A stretch of DNA of 64,000 bases from Nitrosomonas eutropha (lineage in GTDB: Bacteria > Pseudomonadota > Gammaproteobacteria > Burkholderiales > Nitrosomonadaceae): positions 124,001 to 188,000 of the forward strand of contig NZ_QICQ01000001.1 of the NCBI RefSeq assembly GCF_003201195.1, read 5' to 3'. The first letter of the stretch is position 1. The number at the start of each line of letters is the position of its first letter. The position numbers and the translations under genes were made by a program. The notes below the pieces were generated by a model, which saw only the letters and a program-made list of their open reading frames with translations, was not told where the DNA came from and did no database searches. Positions 34,543 through 43,808 of the stretch are shown piece after piece.

Positions 34543-35499
34543 TCATCCCTGGTGCTCCACCAGCTTTTTCAAGCCTTCGTCTACTGATAACGGCGGCTGC
34601 CACCCGAGCAAGGTGCGGGTTTTACTGATATCCACCTGCAACGAACCTAGCAAACGCTGCGCTATTGCACCTTTACTCAGCAAGCGCGCCGCCAGGTGTA
34701 ACAGCCACACCGGTATGGCAAGTAAGTGTACTTTTTTGCCCATCGCTTGGCCCAGCTGCTGCAATAAATCGGCAGTGGATAGATCTTCTCCATCGCTTAC
34801 CAGAAAAGTCTGATTGGCTGCGTTTGGGTGATTCACGCAGGTGCAGATAAGATCCACCAGATTGTCCAGCGCCACCAGACTACGACGATTTTTTACCACC
34901 GCACCCAACGGCAGAGGAAAACCACGCCGCACCCAACGCAGCATGGTCAGAAAATTACCTTTGACGCCAGGGCCATAAACCAACACGGGACGAATGATGA
35001 CCAGCTCCATGCCCATCTCCTGAGCCAGTTTGTGCAAACCCGCTTCGGCCTCGGCCTTGGAAATGCCATAAGCATCTTCTGGCGCAGGCGTGTCATCTGC
35101 TGAATAGGGTCGCCCCGGCTGCGTGCCTTCGCCGTTGACCTTAATTGAGCTGATAAACACAAAACGCCGCATTCCGGCAGCGGCAGCCTGCTGCGCCAGG
35201 CGCAGCGTACCATCTACGTTCACGCGGCGATATTCCGTGAGTGGATCAGTCGCGTTATCTTGCATTACATGGACGCGGGCAGCGCAATGGACTATCACAT
35301 CCACTCCTGCCAGGGCTTGCGTCCAGTCGGTGGCCGCATCCAATGTGGGTACGATTACTGCTTCATCAACCGGACACCCTGCTGTCAACGCTGAGACTGA
35401 CGTGCGAAATACAGGCCGTACCGTTACCTTTCGCTGACGCAGTGTCTGCCAGATGGTACCGCCTACAAAACCGCTGGATCCAGTCAGCAAGATGTTCAT
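34543..35499 (-). CDS. NAD-dependent epimerase/dehydratase (SDR, WcaG-like)
   Basis: 318 residues from MNILLTGSSGFVGGTIWQTL. It has the FVFISSIKVNGEG block and YGISK (YxxxK), followed by RPVLVYGPGVKGNF. Proteins like this sit next to the initiating transferases of O-antigen pathways and are often annotated as UDP-glucose or UDP-GlcNAc/QuiNAc epimerase-reductases. With the PglC-like transferase and WbpM-like dehydratase at 43-46 kb it could act on the first sugar. The open frame extends 28 codons upstream, but without a good start. Confidence 0.82.
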   Translation of the reverse strand: MNILLTGSSGFVGGTIWQTLRQRKVTVRPVFRTSVSALTAGCPVDEAVIVPTLDAATDWTQALAGVDVIVHCAARVHVMQDNATDPLTEYRRVNVDGTLRLAQQAAAAGMRRFVFISSIKVNGEGTQPGRPYSADDTPAPEDAYGISKAEAEAGLHKLAQEMGMELVIIRPVLVYGPGVKGNFLTMLRWVRRGFPLPLGAVVKNRRSLVALDNLVDLICTCVNHPNAANQTFLVSDGEDLSTADLLQQLGQAMGKKVHLLAIPVWLLHLAARLLSKGAIAQRLLGSLQVDISKTRTLLGWQPPLSVDEGLKKLVEHQG

Positions 35500-35829
35500 T
35501 TCATGTCTCTTGGCGTAGTATCTGTGCGCACAACAATGAACGGGCACAATTACATTCATAACCAGGATGATTTTGTCTGTCAATTTTCTGATATTTGTTG
35601 GTAGGCATATTAGAAAATCTGGGTGGCAAAGTCTTTGAAATCGATCAAATGTTGTTCGCGATAAGCTACAGTTAAGAGGCCTCTGCGCGGATCCTCCATG
35701 AGCCGCGTTGCTGGCAAAATCGCAATGATCGCAAACGCTTCAAAAAGGCATAATTGTAGAATGATGATCTATCTTGCTATACAGGCTCGTATCGTTGAAC
35801 TTCAAATCCCGATTACAACAGCAGCGATT
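35500..35829 (-). other. Intergenic region between epimerase and cyclase genes
   Basis: About 330 bp with no convincing gene. A short minus-strand frame at 35610-35699 (29 codons, ending DFKDFATQIF) looks like the tail of a lost gene but cannot be identified. Confidence 0.35.
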
Positions 35830-38800
35830 TCACGCACCCAGCTGTTCAAGGACTGTTTTCGCTTCAATCAAGTCGAGGTTGTCTACGCGTTCATTGAATC
35901 TGGAGTACACCGCGTTTAAGATGCGTTTGGCATCGTCTGCTTTGTTGAGTTTTCTCCAAAGTTTAGCTAGGCTCGTGGCGGCCCGAAGTTCAAATATTTT
36001 TGCATACTGATCCTGCGCGATCTTTAAGGCTTCACACAAACACTCCTCTGCTTCTTGGACTGTTTGCTCGGATTGCCCGAGCAACAGTTCGCCTTTCAAT
36101 CGAAACAACTCCGCTTGCCAAAACAATTCTCCTCCAGTAACAGCAAGTTTCTGTGCCTCCTCAATGGCGACCAATCCTTCGTCAATTCTATTTCTGCGTA
36201 AATAGATTTCTGCCAGTAACGCCAATGTAGACGTATTGTTGGTAATCGCACCTGTGGCCCGGGTAGCAGCAATCCCATTAATTAATTTGACGAGGCCTTC
36301 CTCCCGTCCAATTTCGGCCAATGCCCAACCCTGAGAGGCTGTCGCCCACGCCAACCCCAATTCAAATGAGTATTGTGTTGAAACCGTAATTGCCTCATCG
36401 GTGAGCTCCAGCGTTCTCTTCGCATTGCGGGCGCCGGCATAGATCCAGGCAAGAAAAATGAGCGTAAAAACACGAGTGAATGGGTGCTCCAGCGCCCTCG
36501 CCATACCTATCGCCTCCAATGCCAACGTTTCGGCTTGCTCAATCTCACCTAATATCCATAACGTCCTGGCCAGCAGAATCCTCGCGCTTATTCCTGAATC
36601 TTGTCCGTAGAAAAAGACCTGTGAGCGGTGTTCATCCGGAACGTCAAGGGATTTTGCGGCGGACAGATGGGTTCTGGCTTCGTCAAACCGGCCAGAAAAT
36701 AAGTTGATTGCACCCAAGGCATGGTGAGCTTCAATCAGCAGTTCTGCTATTTGCTCACGGTGAGCCAGTGCCAAGAGATCTTCAGCCAGGCCGCGCGCAC
36801 GGACGAGGTGCCCTCTGAGCATAAGAACGACCCACAATCCCCGAATAACTCGAAATTGGTCCACGGAACTGCTTTGCTCCGACAACAAATCCTTCGCTCT
36901 TCGATAATTACGTTCCATTTCGTCGGACGCATATCCTTTGACGGCCAGCAATGGGCCTCCGCGTGCAAGCAGGAGTTCCAACTCCAGGGTATTTCGCTCC
37001 GGGTCTTGCGGCAGTTCCTTTAGCAAATCCAGTGCTCTGTTAAAATGATTAAGCGATTCGATATTGGCTGATTGTTTCGCATCTCTACGGGCCGCGCGAT
37101 GCCAATAATCAACTGCCGGACCAGTCAGCCCTGCCTGTTCCAAGTGATAAGCCAAGAGTTCCGGTTCCATGTTTACCCGCTCTGGGAACCGGCTCTCCAG
37201 GGTTTTGGCAATGCGAGCATGAAGTATGCGCCGAGGTTTCTTGGGTAACATGCTGTAGGCCGCTTCCTGGACGAGTGCATGCTTGAAGTAGTATGTCGCA
37301 AGAGGTATCTTGCCCTCTTGAAGAACGAGCCCGGAAGCAACGAACAGGTCGAGTGCATTCCTTAACTCGCTGTCCGGCACTTCGACAGTGGCTCGCAACA
37401 GCTCGTAGGTAAATTCGCGCCCTATTGCCGCACCGGTTTGCACAATTTCTCTGGCTGACCCTAACCGATCCACCCGCTCCATGAGCAACGCCTGCAGACT
37501 GTCTGGAATGGGCAATCCCTTTAGTGGGCCCTTCAGAGTAAATGAATTGTTGTCCTCGATCAGGAGCCCAGATCCAAGCACATTTTCCGTCAATGTTTCA
37601 ATATAGAGGGGTATGCCATCGGCCTTGGCCAGAATAGCCTGCTGCACCTCGGGCGGAAGCACTTTTCCTCCTGTTATCGCCGCAATGAGTTCAGCGCTAT
37701 GCCGACGTGGAAGTCGGTTGAGCGTCAGGGACGTCACATAGCTATATTCCGACCACAACGGCTTGAAGTTGGGGCGAGTTGTGATCAACAACAACACACG
37801 CATCTGCCGAATGCGGCCAATGATTCGCGTCATGAGTTCCTGCGTTGTTGGATCAAGCCAATGGGCGTCTTCCACCGTGAACAACAGTGGACAACGATCG
37901 GCCAGCCTTTGTAGATAGTGCACAAGTGCTTCCAGCGTCATGTCTTTGCGTTTTTCGGATGGCACATTGAGAAGCGGATACCGATGATCTCCCTGGATCG
38001 AGAGCAGATCTGCCAGCAATGAAACCGTTTCCTGGCTATCGATTCTGCCTTCGATAGCCAGGGCGTCGAGCTTGTTCAGTTGTGCCTGGGCACTGTCATG
38101 ACTTGCGAGTCCCGCTGTTTGCCGCAGAAAATTGATGGCCGGATAGAGTGCCGTATTGGTATGGTAGGGTGAACATTGAAACTGAATCGTCTGATACCGT
38201 TCATCTTTGAGGCGCTCACATAAACTACAGACGATTCTCGATTTTCCGATGCCGGCCTCACCGGATAGGAGCACGACTTGTCCTTCGCCGCTGATGGCCT
38301 CGCGCCAGCGACCCAACAGGAGTGAGATCTCCTGTTCTCTGCCTACAAATTTGGCTAAGTGGCTGGATCGATAGGACTCAAACCGGCTGACCGACAGCCT
38401 GGTACTCAGAACCTGCCAAGCTTGGACAGGTGTGTCGAACCCTTTCAGCGAAAAGGAGCCGAGATCCAGAAATTCGAATTCATTTCCGACAAGCCGTTTC
38501 GTCGCTGGATCAATGATCAATTGATTGGGTTTTGCCAGCGTCTGGAGGCGGGCGGCGAGATTTGGGGTTTCACCAAACACTGACCGTTCCTTGGCAAGAT
38601 CCTGTCCTATTAGCTCGCCGACTACGACTTGACCAGTAGCGACCCCGATTCGTGCAGCAATATCAAACTGTAAATGGGGGTTGTCTCGATTAAGTTCCCC
38701 CACTGTATCCAGAATAGCCAGTCCAGCATGGACCGCTCGTTCCGCATCATTTTCATAGGCATGGGGGTACCCGAAATAAACCAGCATCCCATCGCCCATG

Positions 38801-39231
38801 TATTTTGCGATATAGCCATTGAGCCGGTCAATTGCTTGGCTACAGGCGTCCAAGAACCGTCGGATCACATCCTGGAGGTCTTCAGGGTCCAATCGGCAGG
38901 ACAGTGCTGTCGAATCCACAAGATCACAAAACATCACCGTCAACTGTCGACGTTCTGCTTGATCCCGTTCTGGACGGAATAGCTGCTCCTCCTGAATGAC
39001 GTCAGCGGGCATAGGCCTCGAATCCATAACCTCAGCGTTTTGCGACAATTGAGTGATCGCGCGCAAGATTTTTTTCCGATGTCCCAGCAAAACACCCAGC
39101 GCCTCCAGATCGCCCTCATTCAGCTCGGGCAGGACATCCCAGGTGATCGCATTTTGCTGAAACGACTCGCGATATATACCTAGGCCAAGGTTATCCAGCC
39201 ATTCTGATATGTGATCATTCGTCATGAACAA
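35830..39231 (-). CDS. SAM domain, class III nucleotidyl cyclase, AAA ATPase and TPR regulator
   Basis: 1133 residues. Residues 5-65 form a sterile-alpha-motif domain (ISEWLDNLGLGIYRESF). Residues about 95-280 hold a class III cyclase catalytic domain: VMFCDLVDST and KYMGDGMLVYFG give the two metal-binding Asp. Residue about 300 onward has an AAA/STAND-type ATPase, FVGREQEI and P-loop GEAGIGKSR. The C-terminal 450 residues are TPR-like helices with FSGRFDEARTHL-type repeats. Possibly a soluble cAMP/cGMP signalling protein that integrates protein binding. No partner is evident. It is divergent from a small ORF at 39337. Confidence 0.88.
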   Translation of the reverse strand: MFMTNDHISEWLDNLGLGIYRESFQQNAITWDVLPELNEGDLEALGVLLGHRKKILRAITQLSQNAEVMDSRPMPADVIQEEQLFRPERDQAERRQLTVMFCDLVDSTALSCRLDPEDLQDVIRRFLDACSQAIDRLNGYIAKYMGDGMLVYFGYPHAYENDAERAVHAGLAILDTVGELNRDNPHLQFDIAARIGVATGQVVVGELIGQDLAKERSVFGETPNLAARLQTLAKPNQLIIDPATKRLVGNEFEFLDLGSFSLKGFDTPVQAWQVLSTRLSVSRFESYRSSHLAKFVGREQEISLLLGRWREAISGEGQVVLLSGEAGIGKSRIVCSLCERLKDERYQTIQFQCSPYHTNTALYPAINFLRQTAGLASHDSAQAQLNKLDALAIEGRIDSQETVSLLADLLSIQGDHRYPLLNVPSEKRKDMTLEALVHYLQRLADRCPLLFTVEDAHWLDPTTQELMTRIIGRIRQMRVLLLITTRPNFKPLWSEYSYVTSLTLNRLPRRHSAELIAAITGGKVLPPEVQQAILAKADGIPLYIETLTENVLGSGLLIEDNNSFTLKGPLKGLPIPDSLQALLMERVDRLGSAREIVQTGAAIGREFTYELLRATVEVPDSELRNALDLFVASGLVLQEGKIPLATYYFKHALVQEAAYSMLPKKPRRILHARIAKTLESRFPERVNMEPELLAYHLEQAGLTGPAVDYWHRAARRDAKQSANIESLNHFNRALDLLKELPQDPERNTLELELLLARGGPLLAVKGYASDEMERNYRRAKDLLSEQSSSVDQFRVIRGLWVVLMLRGHLVRARGLAEDLLALAHREQIAELLIEAHHALGAINLFSGRFDEARTHLSAAKSLDVPDEHRSQVFFYGQDSGISARILLARTLWILGEIEQAETLALEAIGMARALEHPFTRVFTLIFLAWIYAGARNAKRTLELTDEAITVSTQYSFELGLAWATASQGWALAEIGREEGLVKLINGIAATRATGAITNNTSTLALLAEIYLRRNRIDEGLVAIEEAQKLAVTGGELFWQAELFRLKGELLLGQSEQTVQEAEECLCEALKIAQDQYAKIFELRAATSLAKLWRKLNKADDAKRILNAVYSRFNERVDNLDLIEAKTVLEQLGA

Positions 39232-39336
39232 AGTCGATGGTAGATATTCCGGCCTGCCATGGACAGGATTAACTGAGTTAAGCGTGGGAAGTTACTCGTT
39301 GCGGATCGTAATCCTTTAATCGATAATAGATCTGTG

Positions 39337-39510
39337 ATGAACAACGCTTCCAAAAATATGATTCCTAAAGGATCTTTCACTCGAAAAATGGAACGTCAAC
39401 TGGTAGGCATGGTAATGGCGGTCATCGCCTACGTGATCGAGAAAGCCGTGTTGCGTTCGATCAAGCGTAGTGGCACAAAATCTTCGGCACTGAACAGTCC
39501 GCCATCGTAA
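39337..39510 (+). CDS. Possible small membrane protein
   Basis: A 57-codon frame starting MNNASKNMIPKGSFTRKMER with one hydrophobic segment (LVGMVMAVIAYVIEKAVL) and a basic C-terminal stretch. It lies alone in the 290-bp gap between the cyclase gene (divergent) and the UspA-UbiB gene (convergent, 13 bp away). No strong Shine-Dalgarno is visible, so support is moderate. Function unknown. Confidence 0.45.
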   Translation: MNNASKNMIPKGSFTRKMERQLVGMVMAVIAYVIEKAVLRSIKRSGTKSSALNSPPS

Positions 39511-39523
39511 ACTATTTTTGTCT

Positions 39524-41608
39524 TCAATGTCTTTGCAGCAGATCGATAACCAGGCCAAGGGTCAGCAGACCTCCGACGATCCCGAATGTTATTGGCACCC
39601 ACTCGGCAGTAACCGTTGACGCTGCTGTGAATCCACTGGCCAGGATACTTGCCGCAGCGGTCAGGCCGAGCGCTAGTCGTCGTCCCGTATGACGTACTAT
39701 ATCCTCCAGTGAATTGGCCCGGAAATTTACCACAAGCTTTGGACCGCCAGGGCGGGCACCAACGAAATTTTCAACTGCTTCGATCATGCGCAGGGTTCGT
39801 ACTTTCAACTTCTGAGATTGATACAGCAATGTCTTCGGATTGAACGCGGTACCCATGCGTTTAGCCATCAAGCGCATCAGATACTTTCCCGCTACGTCAT
39901 ACGGATCGAGTGCTGGATCAAGCTCGGCAGTCGCCAGCTGTACCTGCGCGAGTGCCTTGATGGCGAGCGTGAGCGAAGCTGGTAGCGGTACTCCGTGCCG
40001 TAACGAAACCGCACTCATTTCTTGCAGAAGCGGCCCGATCTGCATCTCGGCAAGCGAGGCAGTGCGATATTTTGCCATCACTTCCCCAATCTCACTCTGG
40101 AATCGGGCCACATCGAGGGTGCTACTATTATCGGCGCTCGTCATCATGAATGTGACATCGGTGAGAAACGCCGCATCTTCCTGCCATAGAGCCATCAACA
40201 TTAACAAGAGATGCTCACGGAGATCGGTTCCTACCATACCGACCATTCCGAAATCAAGAAAATAGATGCAATCCTTCCACCACATCAGATTGCCTGGGTG
40301 GGGATCGGCATGGAAGAAGCCATCGACGATGATCTGTTTGTAGTAGCTCTCCAACAGTTGACGAGCAGCCTGGATGCGTGCTGGGCCAGCCGGCGCCTGC
40401 CTGATCGGTATACCCTGGATCTCTTCCATTACTAATAACCGAGACGTGGACAGATCCCGGTGTACGCTGGGTACGGCAAGGCGATTATAGTCTGCGAGCA
40501 CCACTTGCATGCGCTCGATATTGTCGGCCTCCTGACGGAAGTCGAGTTCACTATGGAGCGAGGTGGAGAGATGTTTGAACACGGCTTCCATATCAATCAC
40601 CTGATTGAGCGCAGGACGCTTTCCGACTTTCTCCACAAACACCTGGAGGAGGGCGAGATCCTGTTCGATATCCATGCGAGCAGTCGGTCGCTGAACCTTG
40701 ACTACGACCCGTTCACCGCTTTCGAGCGTTGCACGATGGACCTGAGCGATCGTGCCAGCGGCGAGAGGCTTCGGGTCAATCGACTTGAATACATCCTCCC
40801 AGGGGACTCTCAATTCCTGCTCGGAAACTTGGACCACCTCGCTTTCCGTCATCGGCGGCACCCGGGACTGCAACAGAGAAAGCTCCTCAATGTATTCAAT
40901 TGGAAGGAGATCCGGGCGAGTTGACAACACTTGTCCGAGTTTTGAGAATATCGGGCCAAGCTCTTCCAGGGCTGCTCGTAAGCGCTTGGCTTGCTGACGG
41001 CGGATAGATATATCTGGTTCGTTAGACTGGCTGAACAGCTTGAGGCCATGTTTCGCCATTACAGCTGCGATATGCGTAGCGCGGGCTGCCAGTCGAGGCT
41101 CAAAAGGCGGGATTTCACCCTCGGATAGGTGAGTTCGAGCCAAACCCGATGTCTGCTCACCAGTAGAATGCGCGGTATTTACAATAATCACGGTGCAATG
41201 GGCACTATGACTGATGCGGTTCGGTATGTTACCGAGCAAAAACTTTTTTCGACCTGCCATGCCAAAATTGCCAACCACCAGGACATCGACTGCCTTCTGT
41301 TCAGCGGCGCGGACGATTGCCAATGCCGGATCCGTATCAATGACGACCAAAGCATGCCCGCGATCTCCGGCGACCTGCCGCACAAAGTGTGCCAAATCGT
41401 TGTTGGCTGCCGCAGCGCGCGTTTGTTCGGCTTCGCCGAATTCTGTGGCGGACGGATACTGCGGCACCACTACCTCAACCGCGAACAGCTCCGCATCGTA
41501 GCGGTCGGCAAATCCAGCGGCCCACTGGACAGCTCGGTCGGCGGCTTCAGAGCGGTCGGTGCCTACCATCACGCGTTTTATGACTTTACTCTCCAGATGA
41601 TTTTTCAT
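39524..41608 (-). CDS. UspA domain fused to UbiB/ABC1 kinase-like protein
   Basis: 694 residues. Residues 8-146 are a universal stress protein domain: VMVGTDRSEAADRAV and the nucleotide loop GNFGMAGRKKFLLGNIPNRI. Residues about 175-610 are an atypical ABC1/UbiB kinase: SKLGQVLSTRPDLLP (KxGQ), AAGTIAQVHRA (Ala-rich loop), HADPHPGNL and LDFGMVG. Two C-terminal transmembrane segments follow (about 645-690), as in UbiB. UbiB proteins support ubiquinone synthesis or lipid handling. The Usp fusion is not the usual form. A GNRA-type hairpin lies upstream. Confidence 0.9.
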   Translation of the reverse strand: MKNHLESKVIKRVMVGTDRSEAADRAVQWAAGFADRYDAELFAVEVVVPQYPSATEFGEAEQTRAAAANNDLAHFVRQVAGDRGHALVVIDTDPALAIVRAAEQKAVDVLVVGNFGMAGRKKFLLGNIPNRISHSAHCTVIIVNTAHSTGEQTSGLARTHLSEGEIPPFEPRLAARATHIAAVMAKHGLKLFSQSNEPDISIRRQQAKRLRAALEELGPIFSKLGQVLSTRPDLLPIEYIEELSLLQSRVPPMTESEVVQVSEQELRVPWEDVFKSIDPKPLAAGTIAQVHRATLESGERVVVKVQRPTARMDIEQDLALLQVFVEKVGKRPALNQVIDMEAVFKHLSTSLHSELDFRQEADNIERMQVVLADYNRLAVPSVHRDLSTSRLLVMEEIQGIPIRQAPAGPARIQAARQLLESYYKQIIVDGFFHADPHPGNLMWWKDCIYFLDFGMVGMVGTDLREHLLLMLMALWQEDAAFLTDVTFMMTSADNSSTLDVARFQSEIGEVMAKYRTASLAEMQIGPLLQEMSAVSLRHGVPLPASLTLAIKALAQVQLATAELDPALDPYDVAGKYLMRLMAKRMGTAFNPKTLLYQSQKLKVRTLRMIEAVENFVGARPGGPKLVVNFRANSLEDIVRHTGRRLALGLTAAASILASGFTAASTVTAEWVPITFGIVGGLLTLGLVIDLLQRH

Positions 41609-41664
41609 AAATGTTGTAGAGTGATGAGCAGGGATAGCATCGATATGACAGGATCAGCCTGGGT

Positions 41665-41688
41665 GGCAGGGTGTGCAAACACCCTGCC
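41665..41688 (+). other. Perfect 10-bp stem with GCAA tetraloop
   Basis: GGCAGGGTGT, loop GCAA, ACACCCTGCC. On the plus strand this is a GNRA-type loop. There is no T-run after it in either direction. It lies in the 230-bp gap upstream of both the UspA-UbiB gene and the HD-domain gene. Its role is unknown. Confidence 0.6.
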
Positions 41689-41841
41689 CAAACGCTTATC
41701 AGCGTGCTATTGATCTGAAACAGCCAATCGATGCTGGTTGTTACGTAACATCTTTTTTCTCAGAGTTACCTTACATGAGTCAACGTTCCTGGCCTCCGGC
41801 AATCTTTGTTATGCAGAAACGTACAGGTATAATCAAGTCGT

Positions 41842-42579
41842 ATGGAATTCGTTATATTAAACGATGAACTTCAAGATGAAGCTGGTTTTTTGGAGTTGCT
41901 CGCGTGTGATTTAAAGCCCTTTTATGAGCCGCGTTTACCCTATCACAACTGGGATGAACATATTGAGCACGGTCTTGGTATCATCGACGACCTTTGTAAG
42001 CAGGAAAAGACCAAAGGCAACCTAATCAATTCTTTCATGGCCAAAATTGCTTATATGGGGCATGACGCTGGTTTCCCCCATGACCTCATAGCACCTGTCT
42101 GGGAAAAGTATGGCAGTAAAGAGGGGTATTCAGCTCATATAATGAATGTCCTCCTGCAAAATTACGGGTTCGAAGAATCATATATTCGAGATGTTCAAAC
42201 ATGCATAATGTTTACAAGGATGGGTGAACAGCTACCAGAAAATGTAGGTGAAGAGCTTGGTAACACAGCTAAAGCTGTGCGCACTGCTGATCTTTCTCAT
42301 GTCTTTGGGCCTTACAAGAACTTCGTTATCAATAGCTTCAAGCTTATGGAAGAAGGGAAAATGTACGGTCGAGAGCCAGTCTTGGCAGAATTCAAAAATA
42401 GAACCAGATTTGTGCTGACAAATTACTTGAGTCCCGATTTTATTCCTTCTGGTACTTACAGTATTGTTGATGGCATGAAAAATATTGAGCGTTTTTGTAA
42501 AGATTCACCAAGCCGTTTATTGAAAGTTGTCGGGAAACAGGCTAACCGTTTCGCAAGTCTTATAAAGAAAGCTGCTTAA
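41842..42579 (+). CDS. HD-domain phosphohydrolase
   Basis: 245 residues. Metal ligands of the HD superfamily are visible in YHNWDEHIEHG and MGHDAGFPHD, with a later Asp in VRTADLSHVFG. Substrate unknown; related proteins cleave nucleotides or cyclic nucleotides. A fragment of JetD follows directly after the stop, with no gap beyond 10 bp. No clear operon partner. Confidence 0.75.
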   Translation: MEFVILNDELQDEAGFLELLACDLKPFYEPRLPYHNWDEHIEHGLGIIDDLCKQEKTKGNLINSFMAKIAYMGHDAGFPHDLIAPVWEKYGSKEGYSAHIMNVLLQNYGFEESYIRDVQTCIMFTRMGEQLPENVGEELGNTAKAVRTADLSHVFGPYKNFVINSFKLMEEGKMYGREPVLAEFKNRTRFVLTNYLSPDFIPSGTYSIVDGMKNIERFCKDSPSRLLKVVGKQANRFASLIKKAA

Positions 42580-42589
42580 AGACCTTTAG

Positions 42590-43186
42590 ATACTAGATGC
42601 CAGTCAGACTGGTATTGCCCGATTTGCTGCCCGCTATGGCTTTGTAGAAAAGCCTGCCAGGATTCGTTTTCATATCCTGGATCCTGAAATACAAATCATC
42701 GCGGGTATCTGTTGTCCGGATATTACACTGGATGCTGGTAGCTTTAGCCGATTGACCATTGGTATCCGGCGGGTGTTTATCACTGAAAACGAAATCAACT
42801 TTCTGGCTTTGCCCAATGTCCTTGCTGCCATGGCTGTTTTCGGCTCCGGCTACGGCTGGGAAGCGCTTGCTCGGAGCCGTTGGTTGGATCGCTGTGTGAT
42901 CCATTACTGGGGAGATATCGACACTCACGGCTTCGCCATTCTTGATCAACTGCGCAGCCATTTTCCGCATGTTTCATCTCTGCTGATGGATCGCGCGACT
43001 CTTGAGGCGCACACTGCTTTCTGGGGCCGGGAAGACAAGCCACAGCGGAATGATTTGTACCGATTAACTCCGGAAGAATCGGATCTATACGATGCTCTGC
43101 GTGACAACCGTATCCGTGAGGGGCTGAGGCTGGAACAGGAACATCTGGGCTTTGGCTGGGTACGTGAACGGATTGATCAGCTGTGA
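42590..43186 (+). pseudogene. Truncated JetD-like (DUF2220) C-terminal fragment
   Basis: A frame open from 42590 reads DASQTGIARFAARYGFVEKP, ARIRFHILD, RLTIGIRRVFITENEINFL, HYWGDIDTHGFAILDQLRSH and LLMDRATLEAH. These are hallmarks of the Toprim-like DUF2220 domain of JetD, the nuclease subunit of Wadjet plasmid-defence systems. The N-terminal DUF3322 half is absent and no start codon or RBS fits; the only starts in frame are non-ATG (TTG near 42752). jetA, jetB and jetC are absent. It is a remnant unless the fragment is translated from an internal start. Confidence 0.75.
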
Positions 43187-43238
43187 TGCGATATGATATT
43201 AGGGTGAATTTTCAAGTGAACCTGTAAACCGGGATATC

Positions 43239-43799
43239 ATGTTACGTTTACTGGATATTGTGCTGGCAGTCTTGGGTATTCTGGTTACCCTGCCGCTGTT
43301 GACGATTCTTTATGTGGTTGGGTTGTTCGACACACGATCACCATTATTTCGGCAGATAAGGGTAGGAAGACAGCAGAAGCCATTTGTCCTGGTTAAATTT
43401 CGTACTATGCGACCAGGTACGGCTTCTGTTGCCACGCATCTGGCGGATGTCTCGGCTATTACTTCTTTTGGTAATTTTTTGCGAAAAACTAAGCTGGATG
43501 AGCTGCCGCAACTATGGAATGTACTCAAGGGGGAGATGAGTCTGGTTGGCCCCCGGCCTTGCTTGCCAAATCAGCTTGAGTTGATCGGGGAACGAGTGCA
43601 ACGGAGGGTCTTTGATGTGCGTCCGGGTATTACAGGGTTGGCGCAGATTCAGGGTATTGATATGTCTACCCCTGTGCTGCTGGCAGAGGTTGATAGGCAG
43701 ATGATCAGGACGTTGTCGGTAGTGAATTATTTTAAGTACATTGTGCTGACAGCGACAGGTCGTGGTGCAGGGGATCGTATAAGAGAAAAATCCGGTTGA
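43239..43799 (+). CDS. Initiating sugar-phosphate transferase (PglC/WbaP-type)
   Basis: 186 residues. The N-terminal membrane-associated helix (LLDIVLAVLGILVTLPLLT) is followed by the bacterial sugar-transferase signature: SPLFRQIRVGRQQKPFVLVK, FRTMR, KLDELPQLWNVLKGEMSLVG, PRPCLP and RPGITGLAQI. It transfers a sugar phosphate to undecaprenyl phosphate at the inner membrane. Cotranscribed with the 4,6-dehydratase 9 bp downstream. Confidence 0.9.
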   Translation: MLRLLDIVLAVLGILVTLPLLTILYVVGLFDTRSPLFRQIRVGRQQKPFVLVKFRTMRPGTASVATHLADVSAITSFGNFLRKTKLDELPQLWNVLKGEMSLVGPRPCLPNQLELIGERVQRRVFDVRPGITGLAQIQGIDMSTPVLLAEVDRQMIRTLSVVNYFKYIVLTATGRGAGDRIREKSG

Positions 43800-43808
43800 T
43801 TAAGTTTT

